Source: Gammaproteobacteria bacterium (lineage in GTDB: Bacteria > Pseudomonadota > Gammaproteobacteria > SZUA-229). Taken from it: a stretch of DNA of 64,000 nt. The stretch spans positions 68,652-132,651 of the forward strand of contig JABDRN010000026.1 of the NCBI GenBank assembly GCA_013041745.1, written 5' to 3'. Of this stretch, positions 27,869 through 37,417 are shown piece by piece (the stretch's first letter is position 1; each line of letters begins with the position of its first letter). The translations under genes and the position numbers were made by a program. Below the pieces are notes generated by a model, which was not told the origin of the DNA, searched no databases, and saw only the letters and a list, made by a program, of their open reading frames with translations.

Positions 27869-28981
27869 TCATTTTGACGGACAGCATTCGTCATACCGGG
27901 TGATGCCGTCACGCTTCTCATACCAGTCTACGGTTGAATTGACAACACGAACGGCTAACAGCATGACCGGCACTTCGATCAGGACGCCGACGACAGTCGC
28001 CAGTGCAGCGCCTGACTCAAAACCAAATAGAGCGATTGCAGTAGCAACGGCAAGTTCGAAAAAATTACTGGCACCGATCAATGCGGAAGGTCCAGCGACA
28101 CAGTGCGGTGACTTTACGGCACGGTTGAGCAGGTAGGCTAGTCCTGAATTGAACAATACCTGTATCAGGATAGGTACAGCCAGCAATAAGATAATCAAAG
28201 GCTGCTTTAAAATCTGCTCACCCTGAAAGCCGAACAGTAAAACCAGTGTCGTAAGTAATGCGCCCAGAGACCAGGGGTGAAGTGTCCTGAGTGCACTGTC
28301 CAGCCGCTTTGGTCCAGCGTCGCCAGCAAGGAATAGTCTGCGCAATATATTGGCGATTATCAGTGGCACAACGATGTATAGCAACACGGATAGAAACAGT
28401 GTGTCCCAGGGAACCGAGATGGACGACAAGCCAAGCAACAGGGCAACGATCGGCGCAAATGCAAACACCATGATGACATCGTTTAATGCGACCTGTGTCA
28501 GCGTGAAATGGGGTTCACCGCGTGACAGGTTGCTCCAGACAAACACCATCGCAGTACAGGGCGCAGCTGCTAACAGGATGAGCCCGGCAATATAGCTGTC
28601 GATCTGGTCTTCCGGTAACCAGCCTCGAAACAGGTAGCCAATAAACAGCCAGCCCAGTAATGCCATCGAAAACGGTTTTACTCCCCAGTTAACAAACAGG
28701 GTGACACCAATACCACGCCAGTGTACACCGACATCTTTCAATGCTCCCAGATCGATCTTGAGTAACATCGGAATGATCATCAACCAGATCAGGAATGCAA
28801 CGGGCATGTTTATCTGCGCGATTTCTAGTTGGCCGATGCTCTGAAAAAACTGTGGTGCCAGATGACCGAGTCCGATTCCGGCAATGATGCAAAGTGCCAC
28901 CCACAGGGTAAGGTAACGTTCGAAAATACCCATATCAGCATTCGCTGATCGTTTTACAGTGGCCTCACATTGCAATGACAT
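27869..28981 (-). CDS. acr3: Arsenite efflux transporter Acr3
   Basis: LTLWVALCIIAGIGLG, PMLLKIDLGALKDV, NWGVKPFSMALLGWLF, LAAAPCTAMVFVWSNLSRGEPHFTL. Confidence 0.9.
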   Translation of the reverse strand: MSLQCEATVKRSANADMGIFERYLTLWVALCIIAGIGLGHLAPQFFQSIGQLEIAQINMPVAFLIWLMIIPMLLKIDLGALKDVGVHWRGIGVTLFVNWGVKPFSMALLGWLFIGYLFRGWLPEDQIDSYIAGLILLAAAPCTAMVFVWSNLSRGEPHFTLTQVALNDVIMVFAFAPIVALLLGLSSISVPWDTLFLSVLLYIVVPLIIANILRRLFLAGDAGPKRLDSALRTLHPWSLGALLTTLVLLFGFQGEQILKQPLIILLLAVPILIQVLFNSGLAYLLNRAVKSPHCVAGPSALIGASNFFELAVATAIALFGFESGAALATVVGVLIEVPVMLLAVRVVNSTVDWYEKRDGITRYDECCPSK

Positions 28982-28986
28982 AATGC

Positions 28987-29424
28987 CTACCTACTCATAT
29001 CTTGACGAAGTTGCTGCAACAGGTCGTTAACACGTTGCCTGATATCATCACGACTGGCACGAAAGACATCCATGATCTCTTCTTCAGAACCTTCCGCTTT
29101 CGCGGGATCATCCAGCGGCCAGTGGATTTTGTCAGTACCAGCTGGTAATACAGGGCAATGCTCATCGGCATGGCCGCAGACTGTGACTACCAGGTCTGCC
29201 TGTTCGAGCATCTCATCGCTTACTTTAGTCGATTCCTGTTCGGAGATATCGGCACCTGCCTGCTTCATTACTTCGATAGCACGCGGATTTTTTCCATGTG
29301 TCTCGATGCCGGCAGACTGAACTTCAAATAATGCACGGCCATATAATTTGGCCCAGCCTTCAGCCATCTGTGATCGGCAGGAGTTACCTGTACATAAAAA
29401 TAAAATGTTGTATTTTTCTTTCAC
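28987..29424 (-). CDS. arsC: Arsenate reductase ArsC, LMW-phosphatase/thioredoxin type (probable GTG start)
   Basis: [29 protein letters not shown]; the longer ORF to 29538 would overlap arsR. Confidence 0.87.
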   Translation of the reverse strand: MKEKYNILFLCTGNSCRSQMAEGWAKLYGRALFEVQSAGIETHGKNPRAIEVMKQAGADISEQESTKVSDEMLEQADLVVTVCGHADEHCPVLPAGTDKIHWPLDDPAKAEGSEEEIMDVFRASRDDIRQRVNDLLQQLRQDMSR

Positions 29425-29446
29425 GATAATTCCACATGCTGCAGGC

Positions 29447-29800
29447 CTAGGCGCAGCAGGCTTTTCCTGGTCTGTCGACCATATTGTCGAGTATCTTTCT
29501 GTCTGAGATAAACGGTTCAGTTTCACGAACACCGTCAAGGGTCGTCTGCAGGATCTTTAGTGCCCAACCCTGCAGATCAGGATTGATGCGGTAGTTCATC
29601 CAGGTGCCATCGCGGCGGGCGATGAGCACGCCGGCTTCGCGCAGGTGTGCCAGGTGACGCGATATTTTGGGTTGCGACAGGTTAAGTGCATGTGTCAGCT
29701 CACAGACGCATAATTCACCTTCCGTCTGCATCAAAAGCAGGCAGCGTAACCGGGTACTGTCGGCCAGCATCTTAAAAAAAGTATCGGTTTCATTTAGCAT
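29447..29800 (-). CDS. arsR: ArsR-family transcriptional repressor
   Basis: [47 protein letters not shown]. Confidence 0.9.
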   Translation of the reverse strand: MLNETDTFFKMLADSTRLRCLLLMQTEGELCVCELTHALNLSQPKISRHLAHLREAGVLIARRDGTWMNYRINPDLQGWALKILQTTLDGVRETEPFISDRKILDNMVDRPGKACCA

Positions 29801-29807
29801 CGGTACA

Positions 29808-29843
29808 ATATACGTATAAACATATATATGGTCAAGCGTATAT
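29808..29843. promoter_or_regulatory. Candidate ArsR operator
   Basis: ATATACG ... CGTATAT dyad (29808-29814 / 29837-29843) in AT-rich DNA immediately upstream of arsR. Confidence 0.35.
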
Positions 29844-30129
29844 AACAGTTTTTCAGAAACATTTATCTAGTGTCTATCAATTACATCTAACGTCCGCTAT
29901 TGGCTGATAGCAGGGCAGATCTGATTCAAGCTCGAGTCCCATCGGCTTAGGCTTTTCGTTTTTCGCCTTCGACTTCTAACTGGAGTAAACACATATGAAG
30001 GTTCCATGAGTTAGCCTAATGATAACTGAGTGAGGCTTTCATTATTATTCAGTTTAACCGTGTCTGGTCTGGACATGAGTTTCATGTAAGAATATATCTT
30101 CTTTGTTTGATCGCTCAGGAAATCTCTTC

Positions 30130-30516
30130 ATGAACTTAATACATCGTACTCTGCTACTAGTTTTATCGTTTACCTTGGTTTTGCTACCCGTGGCTAATGC
30201 TCAGGCTGCTCTGGTTGCAAATGGTCAACTCATTCAACAGTTTCAGCAGGTCAGTGATAAAGATGCTTTGCTGCAGACCATTAATCGCTCAGACGTTCAG
30301 GAACAGCTGTCAGATATGGGTGTGAGTACTGCTGATATCGAGAATCGCATTAACCAGATGACCGGTGAAGAGATCGCTCAACTGAATCAGCAGATAAATG
30401 AACTGCCGGCTGGCGGTGATATTGTTGGCATCATAGTCCTTTTATTCATAGTCTTTGTAATAACGGATGTGATAGGTGCAACGGATATCTTCCCATTCAT
30501 TCATCCCGTTAAGTAA
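30130..30516 (+). CDS. PA2779 family protein (signal peptide, C-terminal TM after a Gly-Gly)
   Basis: MNLIHRTLLLVLSFTLVLLPVANAQAALV...INELPAGGDIVGIIVLLFIVFVITDVIGATDIFPFIHPVK. Confidence 0.75.
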   Translation: MNLIHRTLLLVLSFTLVLLPVANAQAALVANGQLIQQFQQVSDKDALLQTINRSDVQEQLSDMGVSTADIENRINQMTGEEIAQLNQQINELPAGGDIVGIIVLLFIVFVITDVIGATDIFPFIHPVK

Positions 30517-30526
30517 CTTATAATGA

Positions 30527-31495
30527 ATGAAAATTCTAAGCCTGGTTTTAAGCCTGCTGATGCTGTGCAGTTGCGCTTCAACACCACAGAGCAGGGAGAT
30601 ACATAATAACGGGCCAGGTTCGTTGCCGACTGCAGTCGAACTGTCAGATACACCGTTCTTTCCGCAGACAGACTACCAATGCGGACCTGCTGCACTGGCG
30701 ACAGTGTTGCAAACCCATGGTATCGAAGCTTCACCTGAAAAGTTATCCAGTCAGGTTTATATTCCCGGGCGTAAAGGTAGCCTGCAGATTGAGATGACTG
30801 CGGCGACCCGACGCTATGGAATGCTTCCTTATAAATTAGAACCAAGCTTGCTTGACCTGTTCGCTGAAATACATGCTGGTAATCCGGTACTGGTACTGCA
30901 GAATCTTGGATTTGAATGGTATCCCAATTGGCATTATGCGGTTGTTGTTGGCTATGATACTGATAATAATGAGATCATTCTACGTTCCGGTACGACAAGA
31001 CGTTGGGTTGCACCTCTCGAAGTATTTGAGCGCACATGGCAGCGCGCTGATTTCTGGGCGCTGGTCATCGTACCAGTCGGCCAGGTACCAGACACTGCCA
31101 GGCCCCTGTCTTTTCTAAAAACAGTTTATGCCTTCGAAGAAACAGGTAAGCCGAAACTGGCATTTAAGTCTTATCGATCTGCCAGCGAGCGATGGCCTGA
31201 AATTAGTCTCACCTGGATGGCACTTGGTAATATAGCCCTGGTTAACCAGGATCTGCCAGAAGCAATCCGCGCATTTAATATTGCGATAAGTCTTGAACCT
31301 GATTTAAGTTCGGGCTGGAATAACCTGGCTTATGCATTACGTGCCTATGGTTGTGCAGGACAGGCTCAGGCGGCGCTTTCCTGCGGGTTGAGTATCACCC
31401 CCGATGACAGCAACCTGCAGGATTCAAAGCGAGACCTTTTCGATGGGTCTATAGATAGTAGTAATGTCGAGTGTCCAATCATTCAGTGTGATTGA
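30527..31495 (+). CDS. PA2778 family C39-like cysteine peptidase lipoprotein with TPR-like C-terminus
   Basis: Lipobox LMLCSCAS; FPQTDYQCGPAALATVLQTHG (Cys), WYPNWHYAVVVGYD (His); TPR-like ISLEPDLSSGWNNLAYAL. Confidence 0.8.
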   Translation: MKILSLVLSLLMLCSCASTPQSREIHNNGPGSLPTAVELSDTPFFPQTDYQCGPAALATVLQTHGIEASPEKLSSQVYIPGRKGSLQIEMTAATRRYGMLPYKLEPSLLDLFAEIHAGNPVLVLQNLGFEWYPNWHYAVVVGYDTDNNEIILRSGTTRRWVAPLEVFERTWQRADFWALVIVPVGQVPDTARPLSFLKTVYAFEETGKPKLAFKSYRSASERWPEISLTWMALGNIALVNQDLPEAIRAFNIAISLEPDLSSGWNNLAYALRAYGCAGQAQAALSCGLSITPDDSNLQDSKRDLFDGSIDSSNVECPIIQCD

Positions 31496-31629
31496 ATGTG
31501 CAGCTAGCATTATAAATGGTGCATGGTTGGGCGCTAATATCAGACTGATGTTTGCTGCGGTGCCAGCACTAAAAATCATTGATCGATCGAAAGCGTTCCT
31601 TTAAGCAAAGCTGATAACTGATAGCAGGA

Positions 31630-32187
31630 CTAAGTGGTGAAGGACTGACTGGCTTTTGGCTTCTTCAGCAAAACATAAACCGCACCGTTGCCGCCATCTT
31701 TAGGCTGCGCCGAATGAAATGCCAGCACATTATCAACGGCTCTAAGCCAGCGGTTAAGCATTGGTTTGATGACTGGTTTGTCCTTGGAACGAAAACCTTT
31801 GCCATGCACGATGATAACATGGCGCAGGCCGGCGGCCTCACAATCGCCGAGAAATACCTGCAGCTCTTTTCTAGCCTCTGCCACGGTTAGTCCATGCAGG
31901 TCGAGTAAGTGCTCGACGGGCTGCTTTCCCTGGCGCAGTTTTTTCAGCACGCTGTGTTGCAACCCGCTGCGGGAAAAACTGAGGATGTCGGGGCACTCTT
32001 CGATAATTTCCGCATCGGAGAACGCATCGTCGATAGTAAAGCTGTCTATATTCGCGATGGCCTGCTTAAGCGGTTTTTTAGGTGGTTTCTTAATCTTTAC
32101 CTTATTATCAGATTTTAACGGCGTAACATCACGCATTTCCGCGAGAAATAGCGATTCTTCTTCATTTTTTGTTGAATCATCACTCAT
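31630..32187 (-). CDS. Smr domain protein
   Basis: LLDLHGLTVAEARKELQVFL...HVIIVHGKGFRSKDKPVIKPMLNRWL. Confidence 0.9.
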   Translation of the reverse strand: MSDDSTKNEEESLFLAEMRDVTPLKSDNKVKIKKPPKKPLKQAIANIDSFTIDDAFSDAEIIEECPDILSFSRSGLQHSVLKKLRQGKQPVEHLLDLHGLTVAEARKELQVFLGDCEAAGLRHVIIVHGKGFRSKDKPVIKPMLNRWLRAVDNVLAFHSAQPKDGGNGAVYVLLKKPKASQSFTT

Positions 32188-32253
32188 CAGGACTCGCTCA
32201 ATAAGGTATAGTTACGGCTTATTTTATCGTTAATTATTGATCTTGTAACGCGT

Positions 32254-33003
32254 GTGAATATTTTAGTTTCCAATGATGATGGTTACCGGGCACCGGGCAT
32301 TGCGGTGCTCGCCGAGGCGCTTTCGCTTGAGCATGAGGTATCGGTGGTAGCACCTGAGCGTAACTGTAGCGGAGCGAGCAATTCGCTGACCCTGGAACGC
32401 GGTCTGCGTGCCAGCAAGGTTGCCGAGAATTCTTATTTTGTCGATGGTACCCCGACCGATACGGTGCACCTGGCCGTGACCGGCCTGCTGGATAAAACAC
32501 CTGATATGGTCGTATCCGGTATCAATGCCGGCGCCAATATGGGTGATGATGTTTTATATTCGGGCACCGTTGCCGCAGCAATGGAGGGCAGGCATCTCGG
32601 CTTGCCGGCGATCGCGGTGTCGATGGATTCTTTTACCCCGGAGCATTATGAAACAGCTGCCAAAGCAGTAGTAAAACTGCTTGCTGATCTGAAACAGGCG
32701 TCCTTTGCTGCTAATACGATTCTGAACATAAATGTGCCTGATATACCCTGGACTGAGATCAAAGGATTTAAGGCGACCCGCCTGGGTAACCGGCATAAGT
32801 CCGAAGGGATGATAATCCAGAAAGATCCCCGCGGTGATCCGATGTACTGGGTCGGCCCGCCAGGCGAAGCGCAGGATGCTGGTGAGGGCACTGATTTTCA
32901 TGCCGTCAGCCAGCATTATGTGTCCATTACACCACTACAGATCGACTTAACCCGATATAATACCCTGAACGAGCTGGAAGACTGGCTGAAGATACATATA
33001 TAG
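32254..33003 (+). CDS. surE: 5'/3'-nucleotidase SurE (GTG start)
   Basis: [63 protein letters not shown]. Confidence 0.95.
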   Translation: MNILVSNDDGYRAPGIAVLAEALSLEHEVSVVAPERNCSGASNSLTLERGLRASKVAENSYFVDGTPTDTVHLAVTGLLDKTPDMVVSGINAGANMGDDVLYSGTVAAAMEGRHLGLPAIAVSMDSFTPEHYETAAKAVVKLLADLKQASFAANTILNINVPDIPWTEIKGFKATRLGNRHKSEGMIIQKDPRGDPMYWVGPPGEAQDAGEGTDFHAVSQHYVSITPLQIDLTRYNTLNELEDWLKIHI

Positions 33004-33018
33004 ATAAAGCACGACTAG

Positions 33019-33687
33019 ATGATTAGTAACGACATTCAGGGTATAGGTATGACCTCGCAGAGAACAAGGGATCGCCTTGTTGACCGCCTGCGTGATAAAG
33101 GTATAAAGAACGAAAGCGTGCTCGAAGTGATACGGACCACACCGCGGCATATCTTCGTCGATGAAGCGATGGCACATCGTGCTTATGAGGATACTGCATT
33201 GCCGATCGGCCATGGCCAGACAATCTCTCAGCCATATATCGTTGCCAGGATGTCGGAGATTTTACTCGAAGGCGGTACGCCTGACGTGGTCCTCGAGGTC
33301 GGAACGGGCTCTGGTTATCAGTCGGCGATCCTGTCACGCCTGGTGCCTAAGGTTTATACGGTGGAGCGGATCAGCGCGCTTTTGCAAAAGGCACGAGATG
33401 CGCACAGGAAGATGGGATTGATGAATGTTTTCTCCAAGCATAGTGATGGCTCATGGGGCTGGGAGCCAAATGCACCCTATGCTGCAATCATGGTGACAGC
33501 AGCACCAAAGACCGTGCCGCCAAGTCTGCTGCAACAACTTGCTGTCGGTGGTCGCATGGTAATTCCTGTTGGCTCTAGTGGTGGTGTTCAGGAACTGAAA
33601 CTTTATCTGCGAACGGCAGATGGTATAGAGGAGTCTACCTTGGAAATAGTGAACTTTGTTCCTCTTCTTGACGGAGCTGTACGATAA
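33019..33687 (+). CDS. pcm: Protein-L-isoaspartate O-methyltransferase
   Basis: [53 protein letters not shown]. Confidence 0.95.
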   Translation: MISNDIQGIGMTSQRTRDRLVDRLRDKGIKNESVLEVIRTTPRHIFVDEAMAHRAYEDTALPIGHGQTISQPYIVARMSEILLEGGTPDVVLEVGTGSGYQSAILSRLVPKVYTVERISALLQKARDAHRKMGLMNVFSKHSDGSWGWEPNAPYAAIMVTAAPKTVPPSLLQQLAVGGRMVIPVGSSGGVQELKLYLRTADGIEESTLEIVNFVPLLDGAVR

Positions 33688-34256
33688 TGATTTTTGCTGG
33701 TTTATATAATCGGGTGATGCGCTGGGCCGCACATCCGCATGCCGAGAGATACCTCGTTGGTGTCAGTATATTCGAATCGATCTTTTTTCCAATACCAACT
33801 GCATTGATGGTCGCACCGATGGCGGTGGCTAAACCTGATAAGGCTGTTCGGATAGCATTGATCGCCACCTCGATGTCGGTTCTTGGGGGTGTTTTTGGAT
33901 ATTACCTGGGCTATTTCGCAATCAGTGCAATAGAACCTGTGCTGCATGATGTCGGTTACTGGGATAAGTATATGACCGCACATCGCTGGTTTGAGGAGTG
34001 GGGCTTCTGGGCAGTGGTGGTAGCAGGATTTTCACCTATACCGTTTAAACTGTTCACCATATCTGCCGGTGCATTATCCATGGCACTGTTGCCTTTTGTG
34101 CTTGCGGCTATCGTCGGGCGGTCAGCGCACTTCTTCCTTGTTTCTTTGCTGATGGCGTGGGCAGGACCCAAAATGGAACCAGTCGTTAAAAAGTATATCG
34201 AATGGTTAGGCTGGGCCACTGTTGTATTGATCGGTGTTTTTATCTATTTCCACTAA
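33687..34256 (+). CDS. YqaA/DedA-like membrane protein
   Basis: Multi-TM; VSIFESIFFPIPTALMVAPMAVAKPDKA, GFSPIPFKLFTISAGAL; position between pcm and nlpD. Confidence 0.82.
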   Translation: MIFAGLYNRVMRWAAHPHAERYLVGVSIFESIFFPIPTALMVAPMAVAKPDKAVRIALIATSMSVLGGVFGYYLGYFAISAIEPVLHDVGYWDKYMTAHRWFEEWGFWAVVVAGFSPIPFKLFTISAGALSMALLPFVLAAIVGRSAHFFLVSLLMAWAGPKMEPVVKKYIEWLGWATVVLIGVFIYFH

Positions 34257-35232
34257 TTTTAGGATTCTGTTTCGACAAGGTTGTTTTTTACTGGCAACGT
34301 TGGCGCTTTTTGTCTCACTTCAGTCCTGTTCGAGCAGTGGTAAAAAGTGGAATCCTGATGACTATACCGTCAAGTCGGGCGATACTGTTCATTCCATTGC
34401 CTGGCGATACGAGCTTGATGCTGATGATTTTGCTGCCTGGAATGGCATTTCAACATCTAAATCTATAAAGCCGGGACAGCGTTTACACACTCGCAAACCG
34501 GCTAATTTCGATTCTGAGAGGCGTAAACAGGTCGACAGATCGGTGGCTTACGCACCGAAGCCTGCAGCAGAACCGGTCAAAACAGAGCGCAACCAGGTTT
34601 ATAAAAAGTGGGTGAAAGCTGAAAAAGGCGACACGCTGTATGGTATATCAAAACAATATGGTGTCAGTGTTGAACGGCTAGCGCAGCTCAACCAGTTGAA
34701 AAAGCCTTATCTCATCAAACCCGGGCAGACCATCTTTCTAAAACCACTGAAAGCACAAAGCCGTACCCCAGTCAGCGTACCCGGTAAATCTACGGTGAAA
34801 ACAGACAAGAAATCACAGAGCGTCTCATCATACACACAATCGCAATCAGTCAGCTGGCCAAAGACCTTTCGCTGGCAGCGTCCTGCAAATGGAAAGATAG
34901 TAAAAAAATTCAGTCGCTGGCGTAATGATTCGAAGGGTATCGATATCGAGGGCAAACTGGGCAATGCTATTGTAGCATCCGCAGATGGCAAAGTTGTATA
35001 TAGCGGCAATGGCCTGATAAGTTATGGCAACCTGATCATCATCAAACACAATAAATCATTCTTGAGTGCATATGCATATAACCGTAAATTACTGGTGCAG
35101 GAAGGGGATATGGTAAAAGCCGGGCAGAAGATTGCAGAGATGGGACGAAAAGATAAACTCAGCCCACGCCTGCATTTCGAGATTCGAAAAAATGGTAAAC
35201 CGGTTGATCCTTTAAAATATCTTCCGTGGTAA
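34234..35232 (+). CDS. nlpD: Lipoprotein NlpD: LysM domains plus M23 (LytM) domain
   Basis: Lipobox VSLQSCSSSG; two LysM-like repeats; KGIDIEGKLGNAIVASADGKVVYSGNGL...LSPRLHFEIRKNG. Confidence 0.88.
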   Translation: MFLSISTNFRILFRQGCFLLATLALFVSLQSCSSSGKKWNPDDYTVKSGDTVHSIAWRYELDADDFAAWNGISTSKSIKPGQRLHTRKPANFDSERRKQVDRSVAYAPKPAAEPVKTERNQVYKKWVKAEKGDTLYGISKQYGVSVERLAQLNQLKKPYLIKPGQTIFLKPLKAQSRTPVSVPGKSTVKTDKKSQSVSSYTQSQSVSWPKTFRWQRPANGKIVKKFSRWRNDSKGIDIEGKLGNAIVASADGKVVYSGNGLISYGNLIIIKHNKSFLSAYAYNRKLLVQEGDMVKAGQKIAEMGRKDKLSPRLHFEIRKNGKPVDPLKYLPW

Positions 35233-35475
35233 TTTTCAGGTTTATTCAAGCAATGTTGATCATTGACTTAAATGCTTCGTTTTATGTAATTTCTTAAAAA
35301 GCTATTAAAAAAGCGACATTTCATATCTACCCTCACTACCCAAAGTGAATATTAGCTCTTGTGGTGTAAATTTGTAAAACCACAATATCATGTGGTTTAG
35401 CGAATAAACATAAATTAAATTCTAGTTTTTTTTAATAAATACTTGCTAATTAATTAGTTTTGATGATATAAGTTT

Positions 35476-35501
35476 TTCTAACGTAAGGGCTAACGTTAGA
35501 A
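35476..35501. promoter_or_regulatory. Perfect 9-bp dyad in the rpoS leader
   Basis: TTCTAACGT (35476-35484) and ACGTTAGAA (35493-35501), about 110 bp upstream of the probable rpoS ATG. Confidence 0.4.
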
Positions 35502-35608
35502 GAACCTTGTAAGTCTATGGAATTAAAGGGAGTAGTGATTTCTCCAGCTTGCAAACTAAATGCGTAAAAAAAATAACTATAAAACACATTTTGGGGTGGG
35601 GTAAAATC

Positions 35609-36634
35609 ATGATAGAAGCGATCGCTGATATTAAAGAGGAACTGGAGACGGGTGTCTTAATGATACAGGATGGGGATGACGTTGAAAGTGATGGTGTCGA
35701 ACTAGACGACGAGGACCATGGATCTAGCAAAGAAACGAAGAAGAAATCAGTCAGTGCCAAGAAGACTGATGTGGATCCTGATGCAAAAGTTAACCGAAAA
35801 GAACTCGATGCAACACGTCTATACTTACGTGAGATAGAAGGATCACCACTGCTTACAGCAGAGGAAGAGGTTTTCTATTCCCGTAAAGCGCTAAAGGGCG
35901 ATATGGATGCTCGTAAGAAAATGATCGAATGCAACCTTCGTCTGGTAGTGAAGATTGCTCGACGTTATATGAATCGCGGTCTGGCTCTACTTGATCTCAT
36001 CGAAGAAGGTAACCTTGGTCTGATTCGAGCGGTCGAAAAATTTGATCCGGAAAAAGGATTCCGTTTCTCTACCTATGCTACCTGGTGGATACGTCAAACC
36101 ATCGAGCGTGCACTGATGAATCAGACCCGCACTATCCGTTTACCTATCCATGTAATCAAAGAATTAAATGTATACCTGCGTGCTGCTCGAGAACTTGAGC
36201 AGACTATGGATACAGAACCTACCGCAGAAGATATCGCGAAAATGTTGAACAAACCGGTTGCAGGCGTTGAAAAGATGCTGGGCTTACGTGACCGGGTAAC
36301 CTCTGTCGATGTGCCCGTAGGTAAAGAGAATGATCGTCCTTTACTGGAAATCGTTGCTGATGAGCGTGTTCCTGCACCACCTGAGATGTTGCAGAATGAC
36401 GATGTCATGGCAAACCTGAGCGTATGGCTCGACCAGCTGGATACCAAGCAGCGTGAAGTGCTTGTGCGTCGTTTTGGTTTAAATAATCACGAGCGTACTA
36501 CGCTTGAAGATGTCGGTAAAGAGCTGGGTGTTACACGTGAACGTGTACGTCAGATCCAGATGGATGCACTAAAGCAATTACGTAAGATTCTGGAAAACCA
36601 GGGGTTTACCGAAGAGTTATTGTTCCAGGATTAA
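35609..36634 (+). CDS. rpoS: RNA polymerase sigma factor RpoS (probable start 35609; ORF open from 35549)
   Basis: [101 protein letters not shown] before ATG. Confidence 0.95.
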   Translation: MIEAIADIKEELETGVLMIQDGDDVESDGVELDDEDHGSSKETKKKSVSAKKTDVDPDAKVNRKELDATRLYLREIEGSPLLTAEEEVFYSRKALKGDMDARKKMIECNLRLVVKIARRYMNRGLALLDLIEEGNLGLIRAVEKFDPEKGFRFSTYATWWIRQTIERALMNQTRTIRLPIHVIKELNVYLRAARELEQTMDTEPTAEDIAKMLNKPVAGVEKMLGLRDRVTSVDVPVGKENDRPLLEIVADERVPAPPEMLQNDDVMANLSVWLDQLDTKQREVLVRRFGLNNHERTTLEDVGKELGVTRERVRQIQMDALKQLRKILENQGFTEELLFQD

Positions 36635-36690
36635 TATTTCATTCTCCTGTGCAGGGCTGATTTGATGACAGCCTGCATATGGTATTATTA

Positions 36691-36718
36691 AGCAGATACT
36701 GTGTATCTGCTTTTTTTT
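36691..36718 (+). terminator. Rho-independent terminator of rpoS
   Basis: AGCAGATA-CTGTG-TATCTGCT followed by T-run. Confidence 0.85.
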
Positions 36719-36719
36719 G

Positions 36720-36919
36720 CCTACATGGATGTAGGTAAGGGGCGTGAGCAGGATGCGGAAGCTTTGCCTACATGGAAGGCAAAAATTGTTCCAGACAATT
36801 TATTTGCATTTTCGCCATCCCTGGCGGTCATAGTAAGGGGTGTGAGCATTAGGGCAGGACGCCCGTAAGTAGAATAACGCAGGAGCAGTTATCGAGGATG
36901 CGGAAGCTTTGCCTGCATG
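36720..36919. repeat. Mosaic of short palindromes and direct repeats downstream of rpoS (REP-like)
   Basis: CCTACATGGATGTAGG; AAATTGT-TCCAG-ACAATTT; CGCCATCCCTGGCG; GGGCAGGACGCCC; GGATGCGGAAGCTTTGCCTRCATG at 36751 and 36896; TAAGGGGYGTGAGCA twice. Confidence 0.75.
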
Positions 36920-36937
36920 ATTAGTGTAGAGGCATCA

Positions 36938-37306
36938 TCATAATATCAGCCCGGCGACCACATCACGCCCCTCACTCATGAGAATGTTATATGTCCTGCA
37001 TGCTGCACCGGTATCCATAAAGTCAACGCCGATACCGTGCTTGATGATAGAGGAATAGACCTCGATCTCAGGAAAAACAAGTCTGTTACCGGTGCCTATG
37101 ATCACCAGTTCGGGCTGAAAGCATAAAATCTCTTCGATGTGACTTGAGGAGAGCCGTTTGATATCAGCAATATTCCAGTTTTCATTAAGCCTGGTAGTGG
37201 TGACAACAAGGCTTTGAGTGAAAGATTTACCGTTAATCGAGACACTGTTTTCGTCATATGCAGTGATCACATAGCCATCTTCCTGGCTGTCTTGAGCAAA
37301 CTTCAT
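36938..37306 (-). CDS. Mth938-like domain protein (DUF498/Xcc1710-like)
   Basis: PELVIIGTGNRLVFPEIEVYSSIIKHGIGVDFMDTGAACRTYNILMSEGRDVVAGL. Confidence 0.8.
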   Translation of the reverse strand: MKFAQDSQEDGYVITAYDENSVSINGKSFTQSLVVTTTRLNENWNIADIKRLSSSHIEEILCFQPELVIIGTGNRLVFPEIEVYSSIIKHGIGVDFMDTGAACRTYNILMSEGRDVVAGLIL

Positions 37307-37417
37307 TTCATAGTATTCGTAGTATCAGGAATGACATATGTTACACGTTATATGGTGAATGCAGTAGAATATGCGGCTTTAGAATAAGTGTTGCCCTAGG
37401 GTATTGAGGAGGCAGTT

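Noticed and set aside
28987-29538. 183-aa version of ArsC
   Set aside because: Extra N-terminal 38 residues overlap arsR; GTG at 29424 gives a canonical ArsC start.
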